This document shows, in pieces, positions 44,538 through 53,819 of a DNA stretch of 64,000 nucleotides. The DNA is from Allobosea sp. WAO (lineage in GTDB: Bacteria; Pseudomonadota; Alphaproteobacteria; Rhizobiales; Beijerinckiaceae). The DNA is taken from assembly GCF_001509835.1 (NCBI RefSeq), contig NZ_JXTJ01000008.1, positions 434,001 to 498,000 on the forward strand, in the 5' to 3' direction. Within the stretch, counting starts at the first letter, position 1. Every line of letters begins with the position of its first letter. Position numbers and translations under genes: made by a program. The notes beneath the pieces are model-generated. The model was not told where the DNA came from. It did no database searches and saw only the letters and a program-made list of their open reading frames with translations.

Positions 44538-45461
44538 CTACTTCTCAGTGGCACCCGGGCTCGCTCTCGCCTCGTCGTCGGCAAGTGCCGTGTCTACCGC
44601 ACCTAGAATGGCGAAGCCTTCCTCCGGCTCCAGGCGCAGGCCGAGCCGGCCGAGCCGCTCCTGCTGGGCGACGACGCCCTCGGTCACTGCGGGGTCGAGG
44701 CCGAGTTCGCGCAGGGTCAGCGCGACTTCCCGCATCTCGGCGGCGCGACGGACGCCGTGCTGCAGCATGCGGCTGACATTGTAGGGAACCTGCCGGGACC
44801 AGTCGAAGCCGGGATAGCTTGCCGCGAGGGAGGCCAGGATCTTGTCCTGCACGCCGGCCCTGCGCGCCGCCATGAAACACTCGTAGCTCAGGGCTTCCAG
44901 CCCCTTGACCATGACGCTGCGGACCATCTTGACGGTCGTTGCCGAGCCGATCTCGCGACCTGCGAACGACAGACTCATCCCGAGTTCCGCGAAGGCCTCG
45001 ATGAAACGCGGGCCGGCCTCGCCTGCAACGAGGCAGGGCGTGGCATGCCGCCTCGGATGAATCGGCGCCATGATGGCAAGATCGAGATAGGCGCCATCGC
45101 CGCCGAAGAGCGCCGCTGCCTCGCGCTTCCTGCCGGGCGAAACCGAGTTCACGTCGATGAAGACCTGACCGGAAACGAGATGGTCGGCCGCCTGCCGCGC
45201 CGCCTCGACGCTGGATGCCGCCGTCACCGCCGAGAAGACGAAATCAGCCCCGGCCAGCGCCTCGCGGGGACTGGCCGCCAGCCGCACGCCAAGCCTTGCC
45301 GCGGGCTCGCGGACCCGTGCCTCGGCGCTGGCTATGTCGAAAGCGGTAATCTCGGCGATGCCGGCCTCCAGCAGTCCGCCGGCCAGTGCCTGTCCCGCTT
45401 CGCCGAAGCCGATGAAGCATAGACGGGGTGGATTGGCGCGTGCGGGAGCGGACTGGCTCAT
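44538..45461 (-). CDS. NAD(P)-dependent 3-hydroxyacid dehydrogenase-like oxidoreductase (DUF1932 type)
   Basis: 307 aa from the ATG at 45461 (the open frame upstream to 46229 lies antisense to LysR). N-terminal Rossmann domain: RLCFIGFGEAGQALAGGLLEAG; substrate loop DVNSVSPGRKREAA; catalytic-type Lys in TTVKMVRSVMVKGLEAL. The C-terminal helical domain (DWSRQVPYNVSRMLQHGVRRAAEM) is the DUF1932 form. It is divergent from the LysR gene, so it is likely under its control. Substrate unknown; a hydroxyacid in the aromatic pathway is a guess from context. Confidence 0.85.
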   Translation of the reverse strand: MSQSAPARANPPRLCFIGFGEAGQALAGGLLEAGIAEITAFDIASAEARVREPAARLGVRLAASPREALAGADFVFSAVTAASSVEAARQAADHLVSGQVFIDVNSVSPGRKREAAALFGGDGAYLDLAIMAPIHPRRHATPCLVAGEAGPRFIEAFAELGMSLSFAGREIGSATTVKMVRSVMVKGLEALSYECFMAARRAGVQDKILASLAASYPGFDWSRQVPYNVSRMLQHGVRRAAEMREVALTLRELGLDPAVTEGVVAQQERLGRLGLRLEPEEGFAILGAVDTALADDEARASPGATEK

Positions 45462-45569
45462 CGTTCTTTCCTCTCGGAACGCCGGCAGGGCGTGGTGGCG
45501 CGGCAGGCGGGGCGACGGCTCAGGCTGCCGCCCTGCGCGCCCGAAGACAAATTTGAACAATGGCGGGTT

Positions 45570-45588
45570 TGATGAAAATCTTGCATCA
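45570..45588. promoter_or_regulatory. LysR-type operator in divergent promoter
   Basis: TGATGAAAATCTTGCATCA: 5-bp inverted arms (TGATG/CATCA) with a 9-bp centre, and it contains the T-N11-A pattern (45573 to 45585) typical of LysR boxes. It lies 31 bp before the LysR GTG start and 109 bp upstream of the oxidoreductase start. Confidence 0.6.
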
Positions 45589-45618
45589 GAACCGACCACG
45601 CGCAGGGAAGGGCCGCTT

Positions 45619-46524
45619 GTGAGGATCGACGTGCTCGGCCTGCAGGCCTTCGTCAGCATCGCCGAGCGCGGTAGCTTCCATGCTGCCGCCTCCCATCTCA
45701 ACCTGTCGCAGACGGCGCTGAGCCACCGCATCCGCAAGCTGGAGGAGGGGCTCGGAATCCAGCTCCTGCAGCGGACGACGCGCCAGGTTTCCCTGACCAG
45801 AGCCGGCACCGCCCTTTTGCCCAAGGCACGCCGGATATTCGAGGAGCTGGGCACCTCCCTGGACGAATTGCGTCTCGATGCCGAGGAGGTGGCCGAGAGC
45901 GTCGAGGTCGGTTGCCTGCCGACCATTGCCATGCGCAGCATGCCGGAGGTGATCGCGGAGTTCGTGCGCCGCCATCCCGACATCCGGGTCAGGGTGCACG
46001 ACAACTCCGCTGCCGAGATCGCCGACAAGGTCCAGTCCGGCGAGGCCGAGTTCGGCATCACCATCGTCGCCGCCAATCGCTGGGATCTCGATCTCAAGCC
46101 GGTGGTCAAGGAACCCTTCGTGCTGGTCTGCCCGCGCCATTCGCCGCTGGCGGCGTCGCCGTCCCTGAGCTGGGCACAGCTGGAGAACCTTCCGCTGGTC
46201 CGCATCAGCGCCGAGACCGGCAATCGCATCCTGATCGACGATGCGCTCGGCGCCCGCCGCGAGAAGCTGGCCTGGCGCTACGAGGTCCAGCGCGCCGCAA
46301 CCGCGGTCAGCTTCGTGCGGGCCGGTCTTGGCTTCACCGTCCTGCCGCAGCTGGCGCTCGACATGGGCGCGACCGAGGAGCTTGTGGCGATCCCGCTGCG
46401 CTCGCCGACGGTGACGCGCACGCTCGGGATCATCACGCGCAAGGGTGTGGCGCTGCAGCCCGCGGCGCGTGAGCTGCTATCGCTGGTCGTCGACGCGCTG
46501 AAAAGGGAGCGCCTGACGACCTGA
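45619..46524 (+). CDS. LysR-family transcriptional regulator
   Basis: 301 aa from the GTG at 45619, preceded by AGGGAAGGG. N-terminal wHTH: LGLQAFVSIAERGSFHAAASHLNLSQTALSHRIRKLEEGLGIQLLQRTTRQ. The effector domain begins near residue 92 (VEVGCLPTIAMRSMPEVIAEFVRRHPDIRVRV). It precedes galD in the same direction and is divergent from the oxidoreductase gene. It probably activates the oxalomesaconate genes in response to a pathway intermediate. Confidence 0.92.
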   Translation: MRIDVLGLQAFVSIAERGSFHAAASHLNLSQTALSHRIRKLEEGLGIQLLQRTTRQVSLTRAGTALLPKARRIFEELGTSLDELRLDAEEVAESVEVGCLPTIAMRSMPEVIAEFVRRHPDIRVRVHDNSAAEIADKVQSGEAEFGITIVAANRWDLDLKPVVKEPFVLVCPRHSPLAASPSLSWAQLENLPLVRISAETGNRILIDDALGARREKLAWRYEVQRAATAVSFVRAGLGFTVLPQLALDMGATEELVAIPLRSPTVTRTLGIITRKGVALQPAARELLSLVVDALKRERLTT

Positions 46525-46585
46525 GGCGATTGCTGAGAGTCGTGCATGAAACGCTGCATTCTTGTCATTTGAATAAGCAATCGCC
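46525..46585. repeat. Perfect 10-bp inverted repeat in the LysR-galD gap
   Basis: GGCGATTGCT (46525-46534) and AGCAATCGCC (46576-46585) are perfect inverted copies separated by 41 bp. The enclosed part holds ATGAAACGCTGCAT (46546-46559), which resembles the core of the LysR box at 45570 with one base deleted. It could be a regulatory loop or a long-loop hairpin; no U-tract follows. Confidence 0.45.
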
Positions 46586-46656
46586 GGCAGCCATGGTTGC
46601 GGCGAACAGAGCGCCTCATCGTCGGCGCCGAGATTCCGCTGGGAGGCCGACAGTCC

Positions 46657-47739
46657 ATGCAGATCGCGATCCCCTGCATGCTGATCCGCGGCGGTACCTC
46701 CAAGGGCGCCTATTTCCTCCGCGAAGACCTGCCTTCCGATCCGGCCGAGCGCGACGCCATCTTGCTTTCGGTGATGGGCTCGCCCGACAAGCGCCAGGTC
46801 GACGGCCTTGGCGGCGCCCACCCGCTGACTAGCAAGGTCGCGATCGTCTCGCGCTCGACCGAGCCGGGCTGCGACATCGATTTCCTGTTCGCCCAGGTCG
46901 GGATCGAGACGGCCAGCGTCGATACCACGCCGAATTGCGGCAATATCCTCGCCGGCATCGGCCCCTTCGCTTTGGCCCGCGGCCTCGTCCCGGCGGCCGG
47001 AGCTTCGACGACGGTTCGCGTCCGCACGCTGAACACCGGCACCGTCGCCGATCTCGTGATGCAGACCGGCGACGGGCAGGCGGGCGTCACCGGGGAGGCC
47101 CGGATCGACGGCGTGCCAGGCACTTCGGCGCCAATCGACATCAGCTTTCTCGGGACCGAAGGTTCGGTCTGCGGTGCCCTGCTGCCCACCGGCAATGCGG
47201 TCGACATCGTCGAGGGCATTGAGGCGACGCTGATCGACAACGGCATGCCCGTCATCGTGATGCGCGCCGCCGATCTCGCCCGCACCGGCCATGAACCGCG
47301 CGAGGAGCTCGACAAGGATTTCGAGCTCAAGACGCGCATCGAGCGCATCAGGCTGACGGCCGGCCCCTTGATGAATCTCGGCGATGTCTCCGCCAAGGTC
47401 GTGCCCAAGATCGCGCTCGTTGCCGCGCCGCGCGCCGGCGGTGCCATCGCGACGCGCAGCTTCATCCCGCATGAATGCCATGCCTCGATCGGGGTTTTCG
47501 CCGCCGTCACGGTGGCGACCGCCGCTGCCTTGCCGGGATCGCCCGCAGCCTCCGTCGCGGTGATGCCTTCGGGGCGCGAGCGCTCGCTCTCGGTCGAGCA
47601 TCCCACCGGCGAATTCACCGTGCGCCTGACGGTCGGCGGAACGCCCGAGAAGCCTGTGGTCGAACGGGCCGGGCTGCTGCGCACCGCCCGCATCCTGATG
47701 GACGGCCGGGCCTTCGTGGCGCCGCGGTCCGCCGCCTGA
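46657..47739 (+). CDS. galD: 4-oxalomesaconate tautomerase (PrpF family)
   Basis: 360 aa from the ATG at 46657 (Shine-Dalgarno GGGAGG). PrpF/DapF-like fold: IAIPCMLIRGGTSKGAYFL at the N-terminus, VDGLGGAHPLTSKVAIVSRS, and the catalytic Cys in DTTPNCGNILAGIGPFAL; second half HECHASIGVFAAV. GalD converts the keto and enol forms of 4-oxalomesaconate in gallate degradation. The presence of a GalB-like and an aldolase gene immediately after supports this assignment over the related 2-methylaconitate isomerase. Confidence 0.88.
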   Translation: MQIAIPCMLIRGGTSKGAYFLREDLPSDPAERDAILLSVMGSPDKRQVDGLGGAHPLTSKVAIVSRSTEPGCDIDFLFAQVGIETASVDTTPNCGNILAGIGPFALARGLVPAAGASTTVRVRTLNTGTVADLVMQTGDGQAGVTGEARIDGVPGTSAPIDISFLGTEGSVCGALLPTGNAVDIVEGIEATLIDNGMPVIVMRAADLARTGHEPREELDKDFELKTRIERIRLTAGPLMNLGDVSAKVVPKIALVAAPRAGGAIATRSFIPHECHASIGVFAAVTVATAAALPGSPAASVAVMPSGRERSLSVEHPTGEFTVRLTVGGTPEKPVVERAGLLRTARILMDGRAFVAPRSAA

Positions 47740-47765
47740 AGTCGCGACAAGAGGACCTTCGATCG

Positions 47766-48491
47766 ATGCCGAGCCCGCAGAAGACAGGTCTGGTCGTCAC
47801 CGCCCATCCCGGCGATTTCGTCTGGCGGGCCGGCGGCGCCATCGCCCTGCACGCCAAACGCGGCTTCCGCGTCAAGATCCTCTGCCTGTCCTATGGCGAG
47901 CGCGGCGAGAGCCAGTTCGCCTGGAAGAAGGCGGGCGTGAAGATGGAGGAGGTCAAGGCGCAGCGGCGCGAGGAAGCTGAAGCCGCTGCCGCGCTCCTCG
48001 GCGCCGAGATCGAGTTCATGGACGCCGGCGATTACCCGCTGCGCACGACCGAGCCGATGCTGGAGCGCGCGATCGACATCTTCCACGAACTCAATCCGAG
48101 CTTCGTGCTGACCCATGCGCTTGAAGACCCCTATAATGTCGACCACCCGGAGGCGACGCGCTTTGCCCAGGAGGCGCGCATCATCGCCCAGGCGGCCGGC
48201 CATAAGCCCGATCCGAACCGCGCCTATGCGGCGCCGCCGCTCTTCCTGTTCGAGCCACACCAGCCCGAGCAGTGCAATTTCAGGCCGAATGTCATCCTCA
48301 ACATCGACGAGGTCTGGGAGGTGAAGCGCCAGGCCTTCGAGATCCTCGCCGCCCAGAAGCACCTCTGGGAATACTACACCCGCGTTGCGCTGAACCGCGG
48401 CATGCAGGGTGGGCGCAATTCCGGCAAGGCGATGACCTATGGCGAGGCGTATCAGCGCCTCTTCCCGGAAGCGCTGGAGACGCTGGCATGA
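47766..48491 (+). CDS. galB: 4-oxalomesaconate hydratase (PIG-L/LmbE-type, GalB-like)
   Basis: 241 aa. PIG-L deacetylase fold with zinc site [12 protein letters not shown] (H14, D17) and a second His in [13 protein letters not shown]. The Pseudomonas putida GalB hydratase is a PIG-L family member, and the gene order here (tautomerase, PIG-L protein, CHA aldolase) matches the gallate pathway, so hydration of 4-oxalomesaconate to 4-carboxy-4-hydroxy-2-oxoadipate is the likely reaction. The open frame upstream to 47475 overlaps galD and is a shadow. ATGA overlap with the next gene. Confidence 0.85.
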   Translation: MPSPQKTGLVVTAHPGDFVWRAGGAIALHAKRGFRVKILCLSYGERGESQFAWKKAGVKMEEVKAQRREEAEAAAALLGAEIEFMDAGDYPLRTTEPMLERAIDIFHELNPSFVLTHALEDPYNVDHPEATRFAQEARIIAQAAGHKPDPNRAYAAPPLFLFEPHQPEQCNFRPNVILNIDEVWEVKRQAFEILAAQKHLWEYYTRVALNRGMQGGRNSGKAMTYGEAYQRLFPEALETLA

Positions 48492-49177
48492 AGCCCGTGG
48501 TCGTCAGGACGAACAGGCGCGCCGCTGCTGCCGACATCGCATCCTTGGGCGAGCTCGGGGTATCGACGACGCATGAGGCGATGGGGCGCAGCGGGCTGAT
48601 GAAGCCCTATATGCGGCCGATCTATGCGGGCGCGCAGATCGCCGGCAGCGCCGTCACGGTGCTGGCCCTGCCCGGCGACAACTGGATGATCCATGTCGCG
48701 ATCGAGCAGGTGAAGCCGGGCGACATCCTCGTCGTCGCCTGCACTGCCGACAATACCGACGGCATGTTCGGTGACCTCTTGGCGACTTCGCTGATGGCGC
48801 GCGGTGGTGTCGGCCTCGTCATCGATGCCGGCGTGAGGGACGTTCGCGTGCTGACCCGGATGGGCTTTCCGGTCTGGTCGCGAGCGATTTCGGCCAAGGG
48901 CACGGTCAAGGCGACGCTCGGCTCGGTCAACGTGCCGGTGGTCTGCGCCGGGGCGCTGGTCAACCCCGGCGATGTCGTCGTCGCCGATGATGACGGCGTC
49001 GTGGTGGTGCCGCGGCTCGATGCGGGTTTGGTCGCCGAAGCCGGGCGCAAGCGCGAGGCCGGCGAAGAGGAGAAGCGCCGGCGTCTGGCCTCTGGCGAAC
49101 TCGGCCTGGACATGTACGCTATGCGCGAAGGCCTCGCCAAGGCGGGCCTTATCTATCGCGACGACGCAGACGACTGA
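48488..49177 (+). CDS. ligK: 4-carboxy-4-hydroxy-2-oxoadipate aldolase
   Basis: 229 aa, ATG at 48488 within the galB stop. RraA-like/class II pyruvate aldolase fold: [81 protein letters not shown] (the Mg2+ and pyruvate-binding Arg/Asp). It cleaves CHA to pyruvate and oxaloacetate and often also decarboxylates oxaloacetate. It closes the three-step lower pathway encoded by galD-galB-ligK. Confidence 0.92.
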   Translation: MKPVVVRTNRRAAAADIASLGELGVSTTHEAMGRSGLMKPYMRPIYAGAQIAGSAVTVLALPGDNWMIHVAIEQVKPGDILVVACTADNTDGMFGDLLATSLMARGGVGLVIDAGVRDVRVLTRMGFPVWSRAISAKGTVKATLGSVNVPVVCAGALVNPGDVVVADDDGVVVVPRLDAGLVAEAGRKREAGEEEKRRRLASGELGLDMYAMREGLAKAGLIYRDDADD

Positions 49178-49227
49178 GAAGAACAACCCCGAAACGGGGA
49201 TCAGCAGAACTCTTGGGGAGGAACGAC

Positions 49228-50403
49228 ATGACGCATCGCAGGACTGTTCTCAAAGGAGTGCTCGGCTTCGCGCTGGCCGCGTCGGTCAGCAGCGCGGCGC
49301 TGGCGCAGGAGGCGCTGAAGATCGGACTCATCCTGCCGATGACGGGGCCCTTCGCCTCGACCGGTCGGCAGATCGACGCGGCGGTAAAGCTCTTCCTGGC
49401 CAAGGAAGGCGCGGTCCATGGCGGGCGCAAGCTCGAGGTCATCCTCAAGGACGACGCCGGCAATGCCGACGCGACGCGCCGCCTCGCCCAGGAACTGGTG
49501 GTCAACGACAAGGTCTCTGTGCTGGCCGGCTTCGGCCTGACGCCGCTCGCCATGGCCACGGCGCAGGTCGCGACACAGGCCAAGGTACCGCAGGTCGTGA
49601 TGGCGGCGGCAACCGCCACGATCACCGAGGCTTCGCCCTATATCGCGCGCACCTCCTTCACTCTGCCGCAGGCTTCCGAGCCGATGGCCGACTGGGCCTG
49701 GGCTAACGGTATCAAGAAGGTCTTCACGGTCGTCACCGATTACGGCCCGGGCATCGATGCCGAGACCTCTTTCGCCAACAAGTTCAAGGCGGCCGGCGGC
49801 ACGGTCGAGAGCGTGCGCGTGCCGCTGCGCGGCCCCGACTTCGCGCCATTCCTGCAACGCGTCTCGGAGGCCAAGCCCGATGCGCTCTTCGTCTTCGTGC
49901 CCTCCGGCGTCGGTGCGCAGTTCATGAAGCAGTTCGTCGAGCGCGGGCTCGACAAGGCCGGCGTCAAGCTGATCGGCCCCGGCGACGTGGTCGATGACGA
50001 CATCCTCCAGGGTATCGGCGACGTCGCGCTCGGCGCCATCACCACGCATCATTATTCGGCCGCGCATGACAGCCCGGCCAACAAGGCCTTCGTCGAGGCC
50101 TTCCAGAAGGCCAATCCCGGCATGCGGCCGAATTTCATGGCGGTCGGCGGCTATGACGGCATGCAGCTGATCGCCAAGGCGCTGGAGGCGACCAAGGGCG
50201 ACGCGAATGGCGACAAGCTGATCGCGGCGATGAAGGGCGCCTCATGGGAGAGCGTGCGCGGGCCGGTGAAGATCGATCCGGACACCCGCGACATCATCCA
50301 GAACATCTATGTCCGCAAGACCGAGAAGGTCGGTTCCGAGCTCCACAATGTCGAGTTCGCGACGATCAAGGACGTCAAGGACCCGGTGAAGGCCCGCAAG
50401 TGA
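49228..50403 (+). CDS. Branched-chain-type (HAAT) ABC transporter substrate-binding protein
   Basis: 391 aa from the ATG at 49228 (Shine-Dalgarno GGGGAGG). Signal MTHRRTVLKGVLGFALAASVSSAALAQ contains RRTVLKG, compatible with Tat. LivJ-like mature part: LKIGLILPMTGPFASTGRQIDAAVKLFL, and KVFTVVTDYGPGIDAETSFANKFKAAGG. Members of this family in catabolic loci often bind aromatic acids. Its position after galDB-ligK suggests an aromatic-acid ligand (inference). Its 3' end runs into a 14-bp tandem repeat. Confidence 0.92.
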   Translation: MTHRRTVLKGVLGFALAASVSSAALAQEALKIGLILPMTGPFASTGRQIDAAVKLFLAKEGAVHGGRKLEVILKDDAGNADATRRLAQELVVNDKVSVLAGFGLTPLAMATAQVATQAKVPQVVMAAATATITEASPYIARTSFTLPQASEPMADWAWANGIKKVFTVVTDYGPGIDAETSFANKFKAAGGTVESVRVPLRGPDFAPFLQRVSEAKPDALFVFVPSGVGAQFMKQFVERGLDKAGVKLIGPGDVVDDDILQGIGDVALGAITTHHYSAAHDSPANKAFVEAFQKANPGMRPNFMAVGGYDGMQLIAKALEATKGDANGDKLIAAMKGASWESVRGPVKIDPDTRDIIQNIYVRKTEKVGSELHNVEFATIKDVKDPVKARK

Positions 50404-50431
50404 ACGCCTGCAAGTGAACGCCTGCAAGTGA
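50396..50431 (+). repeat. 14-bp tandem repeat spanning the stop codon
   Basis: Unit GCAAGTGAACGCCT occurs at 50396-50409 and 50410-50423, followed by a partial GCAAGTGA at 50424-50431. The real stop (TGA at 50401-50403) lies in the first unit, so the copies are downstream duplications of the gene end, probably by slippage. Confidence 0.85.
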
Positions 50432-50465
50432 CGGCAGCGGGCCAGGCCCGAGCGGAACGAAACGC

Positions 50466-51323
50466 ATGTTGACCATCCTGTTCGATGGCATCGCCTATGG
50501 GATGGTGCTTTTCGTCCTCGGCTGCGGGCTTTCCGTGACGATGGGGTTGATGAACTTCGTCAACCTCGCCCACGGCGCCTTCGCCATGCTCGGCGGCTAT
50601 GTCGCCGTGCTGGCGATGCAGCGGCTCGGCCTGCCCTTTCTGGCGAGCCTGCCACTCGCCTTCCTGTCCGCGGCCCTGGTCGGGATCGTGCTCGAGCGCC
50701 TGATCTATCGGCCGATGTACGCCAAGAGCCATCTCGATCAGGTGATGTTCTCGATCGGCCTCGTCTTCATGGCGGTCGCCGGCACGGACTGGCTGATGGG
50801 CTCGACCCAGCAGTTCATCCGCCTGCCGGCTTGGCTGCAGGGGCGCTTTGAGATCGCCGGCATCGGCATTGGCCGCTACCGGCTCTTCGTCATCGCGATC
50901 TGCGGGCTGCTCGCCATCTCCCTGCAATGGGGCTTCACCCGCACCCGCTTCGGCAGCCGCCTGCGCGCGGCGGTGGACGATGCGCGGGTCGCGCGCGGGC
51001 TCGGCATTCCCGTCAACCGGCTCTTCGCGCTCACCTTCGCGCTCGGCTGCGGGCTTGCCGGTCTAGGCGGCGCGCTCGGCATCGAACTGATGGGGCTCGA
51101 TCCGACCTTTCCGCTGAAGTTCATGATCTACTTCCTGATCGTCGTCACGGTCGGCGGCACCTCCAGCATCACCGGGCCGTTCTTCGCGGCGATGCTGCTC
51201 GGCGTCGCCGATGTCGTCGGCAAGTATCTCGTGCCGCAGGTCGGTGCCTTCATCATCTATGCGCTGATGGTCGTGCTGCTGATCACCCGGCCGCATGGCC
51301 TGTTCGCGAGGGCCCGGGCATGA
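50466..51323 (+). CDS. Branched-chain-type ABC transporter permease (LivH-like)
   Basis: 285 aa with about eight transmembrane helices. LivH hallmarks: FDGIAYGMVLFVLGCGLSVTMGLMNFVNLAHGAFAMLGGYVA and the cytoplasmic loop RTRFGSRLRAAVDDARVARGLGIPVNRLF. Ends ITRPHGLFARARA, typical for the family. Overlaps the LivM start as ATGA. Confidence 0.93.
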   Translation: MLTILFDGIAYGMVLFVLGCGLSVTMGLMNFVNLAHGAFAMLGGYVAVLAMQRLGLPFLASLPLAFLSAALVGIVLERLIYRPMYAKSHLDQVMFSIGLVFMAVAGTDWLMGSTQQFIRLPAWLQGRFEIAGIGIGRYRLFVIAICGLLAISLQWGFTRTRFGSRLRAAVDDARVARGLGIPVNRLFALTFALGCGLAGLGGALGIELMGLDPTFPLKFMIYFLIVVTVGGTSSITGPFFAAMLLGVADVVGKYLVPQVGAFIIYALMVVLLITRPHGLFARARA

Positions 51324-52327
51324 GGGCCGAGAGCTTCGACGCCAGGGTCCGGCAGGCGCTCTATGCCAACCGGCGCTGGCATCCGGCCGAGATCGGCTTC
51401 TGGATCCTTGCCTTTGCGGCCTATCTGCTGTTCCCGAGCCATCTGCTGCTGCTCAACGAGATCGCGATCCTGGCGCTGTTCGCGCTCTCGCTCGACCTGA
51501 TCCTCGGCTATGCCGGCATCGTCTCGCTGGGCCATGCCGCCTTCCTCGGCATGGGTGCCTATGCGGCGGGGCTTCTGGCCAAGCACGTCACCGGCGATCC
51601 GTTCGCGGGCCTTGCCTGCGGCATGGCGGCCGCCGGGTTGGTCGGCCTCCTCACAAGCCCGCTGGTCCTGCGCGGCAGCGATCTCACCCGGCTGATGGTG
51701 ACGCTCGGCGTAGCGCTGATCCTCTACGAGCTGGCGAATTCCTTCGGCTCGCTGACGGGCGGCGCCGACGGGCTGCAGGGCGTGATGATGAAGCCGGTGC
51801 TCGGCCAGTTCGAGTTCGATATCTTCGGCCGCACCGCCTATCTCTATTCGCTGAGCGTCCTCTTCCTGCTGTTCCTGATCGCGAGGCGGGTGGTGCACTC
51901 GCCCGTCGGGCTCTCGCTGCGTGCGGTCCGCGACAACCCGCTGCGCGCTTCGGCCTCGGGCGTGCCGAACGGGCGGCGCCTCGCCGCGGCCTACACCCTG
52001 GCGGCAGCCTATGCCGGTGCGGCCGGGGCGCTGCTCGCCCAGACCACGCAGTTCGTCTCGCTCGACGTGCTCGACTTCCATCGCTCGGCCGATCTGATGC
52101 TGGTGCTGATCATCGGCGGCGCTGGCTATCTCTATGGCGGGCTCATCGGCGCCATCGCCTTCAAGCTGCTGCAGGACGCGATCGCGAGCTTCACCCCGCA
52201 ATACTGGATGTTCTGGATCGGGCTCTTCCTCGTGCTCTTCGTGCTCGGCGGCCGCGAGATCATCCATAGCGCCGTGAAGACCGTGGCTGGCCGCTTCGCC
52301 CGTCTCGGGCGGGGAGGGGCGCGATGA
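51320..52327 (+). CDS. Branched-chain-type ABC transporter permease (LivM-like)
   Basis: 335 aa from the ATG at 51320. The larger upstream open frame (from 50927) overlaps LivH and is rejected. LivM landmarks: ALFALSLDLILGYAGIVSLGHAAFLGMGAYAAGLL, RRVVHSPVGLSLRAVRDNPLRASASGV, and a final GGREIIHSAVK. Pairs with the LivH-like permease. ATGA overlap with the ATPase gene. Confidence 0.93.
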   Translation: MRAESFDARVRQALYANRRWHPAEIGFWILAFAAYLLFPSHLLLLNEIAILALFALSLDLILGYAGIVSLGHAAFLGMGAYAAGLLAKHVTGDPFAGLACGMAAAGLVGLLTSPLVLRGSDLTRLMVTLGVALILYELANSFGSLTGGADGLQGVMMKPVLGQFEFDIFGRTAYLYSLSVLFLLFLIARRVVHSPVGLSLRAVRDNPLRASASGVPNGRRLAAAYTLAAAYAGAAGALLAQTTQFVSLDVLDFHRSADLMLVLIIGGAGYLYGGLIGAIAFKLLQDAIASFTPQYWMFWIGLFLVLFVLGGREIIHSAVKTVAGRFARLGRGGAR

Positions 52328-53076
52328 GCGTCGCTCTGCAAACCTTCGACCTCTGCAAGAGTTTCGGCGGCATCACCGCGACCGACCATGTCGACTTCAC
52401 GCTCGAAAAGGGCGCCCGACACGCCCTGATCGGCCCGAACGGCGCCGGCAAGACCACCTTCGTCAACCAGCTCACTGGCGTGCTCAAGCCGAGCTCCGGG
52501 TGCATCACGCTGATGGGCGAGGACATCACGAAGCTGACGCGCGAGGCGCGGGTGCAGCGCGGCCTCGCGCGCACCTTCCAGATCAACCAGCTCTTCGCGA
52601 CGATGACGCCGCTGGAGATGGTCGCGCTCGTCACCTCCGAGCGGCTCGGTCGCGGTAGCCAGCCCTTCCGCGCGCTCGACCTCGATGCGGAACTGGTCGA
52701 GCAGACCGCAGAAATCCTGACCCGCTTCCGGCTCGATGATATGATGGACCGCACCATCGCGACGCTGCCCTATGGCAAGCAGCGCCAGATCGAGATCGCC
52801 GCCGCCTTCGCGGCGCGGCCGACGGTCCTGCTGCTCGACGAGCCGGCGGCTGGCGTGCCCGAGGCCGAGCGTCGCGAACTGATGCAGACGGTCGCCGAGC
52901 TGCCGGACGATGTTTCAGTGCTGTTGATCGAGCACGACATGGATCTCGTCTTCCGCTTCGCGACGCGCATCACCGTTCTGGTCAACGGGCGCGTGCTGGC
53001 AGAGGGAACGCCGGAGGAGATGGCACGCGATCCGGCCGTGCGCGCGGCCTATCTCGGCGAGAGCACCCATGTCTGA
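52324..53076 (+). CDS. Branched-chain-type ABC transporter ATP-binding protein (LivG-like)
   Basis: 250 aa. Walker A GPNGAGKTT near 38-46. The linker before Walker B reads TLPYGKQRQIEIAAAFA in place of LSGG, as is usual in LivG proteins. Walker B TVLLLDEPAAG, H-loop LIEHDMDLVF. Overlaps LivF by 8 bp. Confidence 0.93.
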   Translation: MSVALQTFDLCKSFGGITATDHVDFTLEKGARHALIGPNGAGKTTFVNQLTGVLKPSSGCITLMGEDITKLTREARVQRGLARTFQINQLFATMTPLEMVALVTSERLGRGSQPFRALDLDAELVEQTAEILTRFRLDDMMDRTIATLPYGKQRQIEIAAAFAARPTVLLLDEPAAGVPEAERRELMQTVAELPDDVSVLLIEHDMDLVFRFATRITVLVNGRVLAEGTPEEMARDPAVRAAYLGESTHV

Positions 53077-53794
53077 CGCAGCACCGTCCGAACTCTTGAG
53101 GATCGAGAAGCTGAGCGCCGGCTATGGCGAGGCGCAGGTCCTGTTCGACATCGACCTTTGCCTTGCCGAAGGCCGCTCGCTCGCGCTGCTCGGCCGCAAC
53201 GGGGTCGGCAAGACGACCTTGGTCAACAGCATCATCGGCGTGACGCGCCGGCGCGGCGGGCGGATCGTGCTGGCGGGGCGCGATCTCTCCACAGCGTCCC
53301 CCGAGCAGCGGGCCCATGCCGGCATTGGCTGGGTGCCGCAGGAGCGCAACATCTTCAAGTCGCTGACGGTGCTGGAGAACCTGACAGCGGTGGCGCTGCC
53401 CGGGCCGTGGGATGCTGCCCGCGTCTTCCGCCTGTTTCCGCGTCTCGCGGAGCGCAAAACCAATCTCGGCAACCAGCTTTCCGGCGGCGAGCAGCAGATG
53501 CTGGCGATCGGCCGGGCCCTGATGCTCAATCCGAAGCTGCTCCTGCTCGACGAGCCGACCGAGGGGCTCGCCCCGATCATCGTCGAGGAGTTGCTCGGCA
53601 CGCTGAAAGCGCTGTTCCGGGAGGAGGGGCTTTCCGCGATCGTGATCGAGCAGCATGCGCGCAAGATCCTCGAACTGACCGACGACGCCATCGTGCTCGA
53701 ACGCGGCCGCGTCGTCCTTGCCGAACGCAGCGCGACGCTCATCGCCGAGCCCGAGCGCCTCGAACATCATCTCGGCCTCGCCGCCGCAGCATGA
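53069..53794 (+). CDS. Branched-chain-type ABC transporter ATP-binding protein (LivF-like)
   Basis: 241 aa. Walker A GRNGVGKTT near 43-51, Q-loop WVPQERNIFKSLTVLENL, signature LSGGEQQMLAIGRALM, Walker B LLLLDEPTEGLAP and VIEQHARKIL are the full LivF set. It completes the transporter. A gap of 25 bp with GGGAGG leads to the MetE-like gene. Confidence 0.93.
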   Translation: MSDAAPSELLRIEKLSAGYGEAQVLFDIDLCLAEGRSLALLGRNGVGKTTLVNSIIGVTRRRGGRIVLAGRDLSTASPEQRAHAGIGWVPQERNIFKSLTVLENLTAVALPGPWDAARVFRLFPRLAERKTNLGNQLSGGEQQMLAIGRALMLNPKLLLLDEPTEGLAPIIVEELLGTLKALFREEGLSAIVIEQHARKILELTDDAIVLERGRVVLAERSATLIAEPERLEHHLGLAAAA

Positions 53795-53819
53795 GCATCA
53801 AGAACCGGGAGGAAACGTC

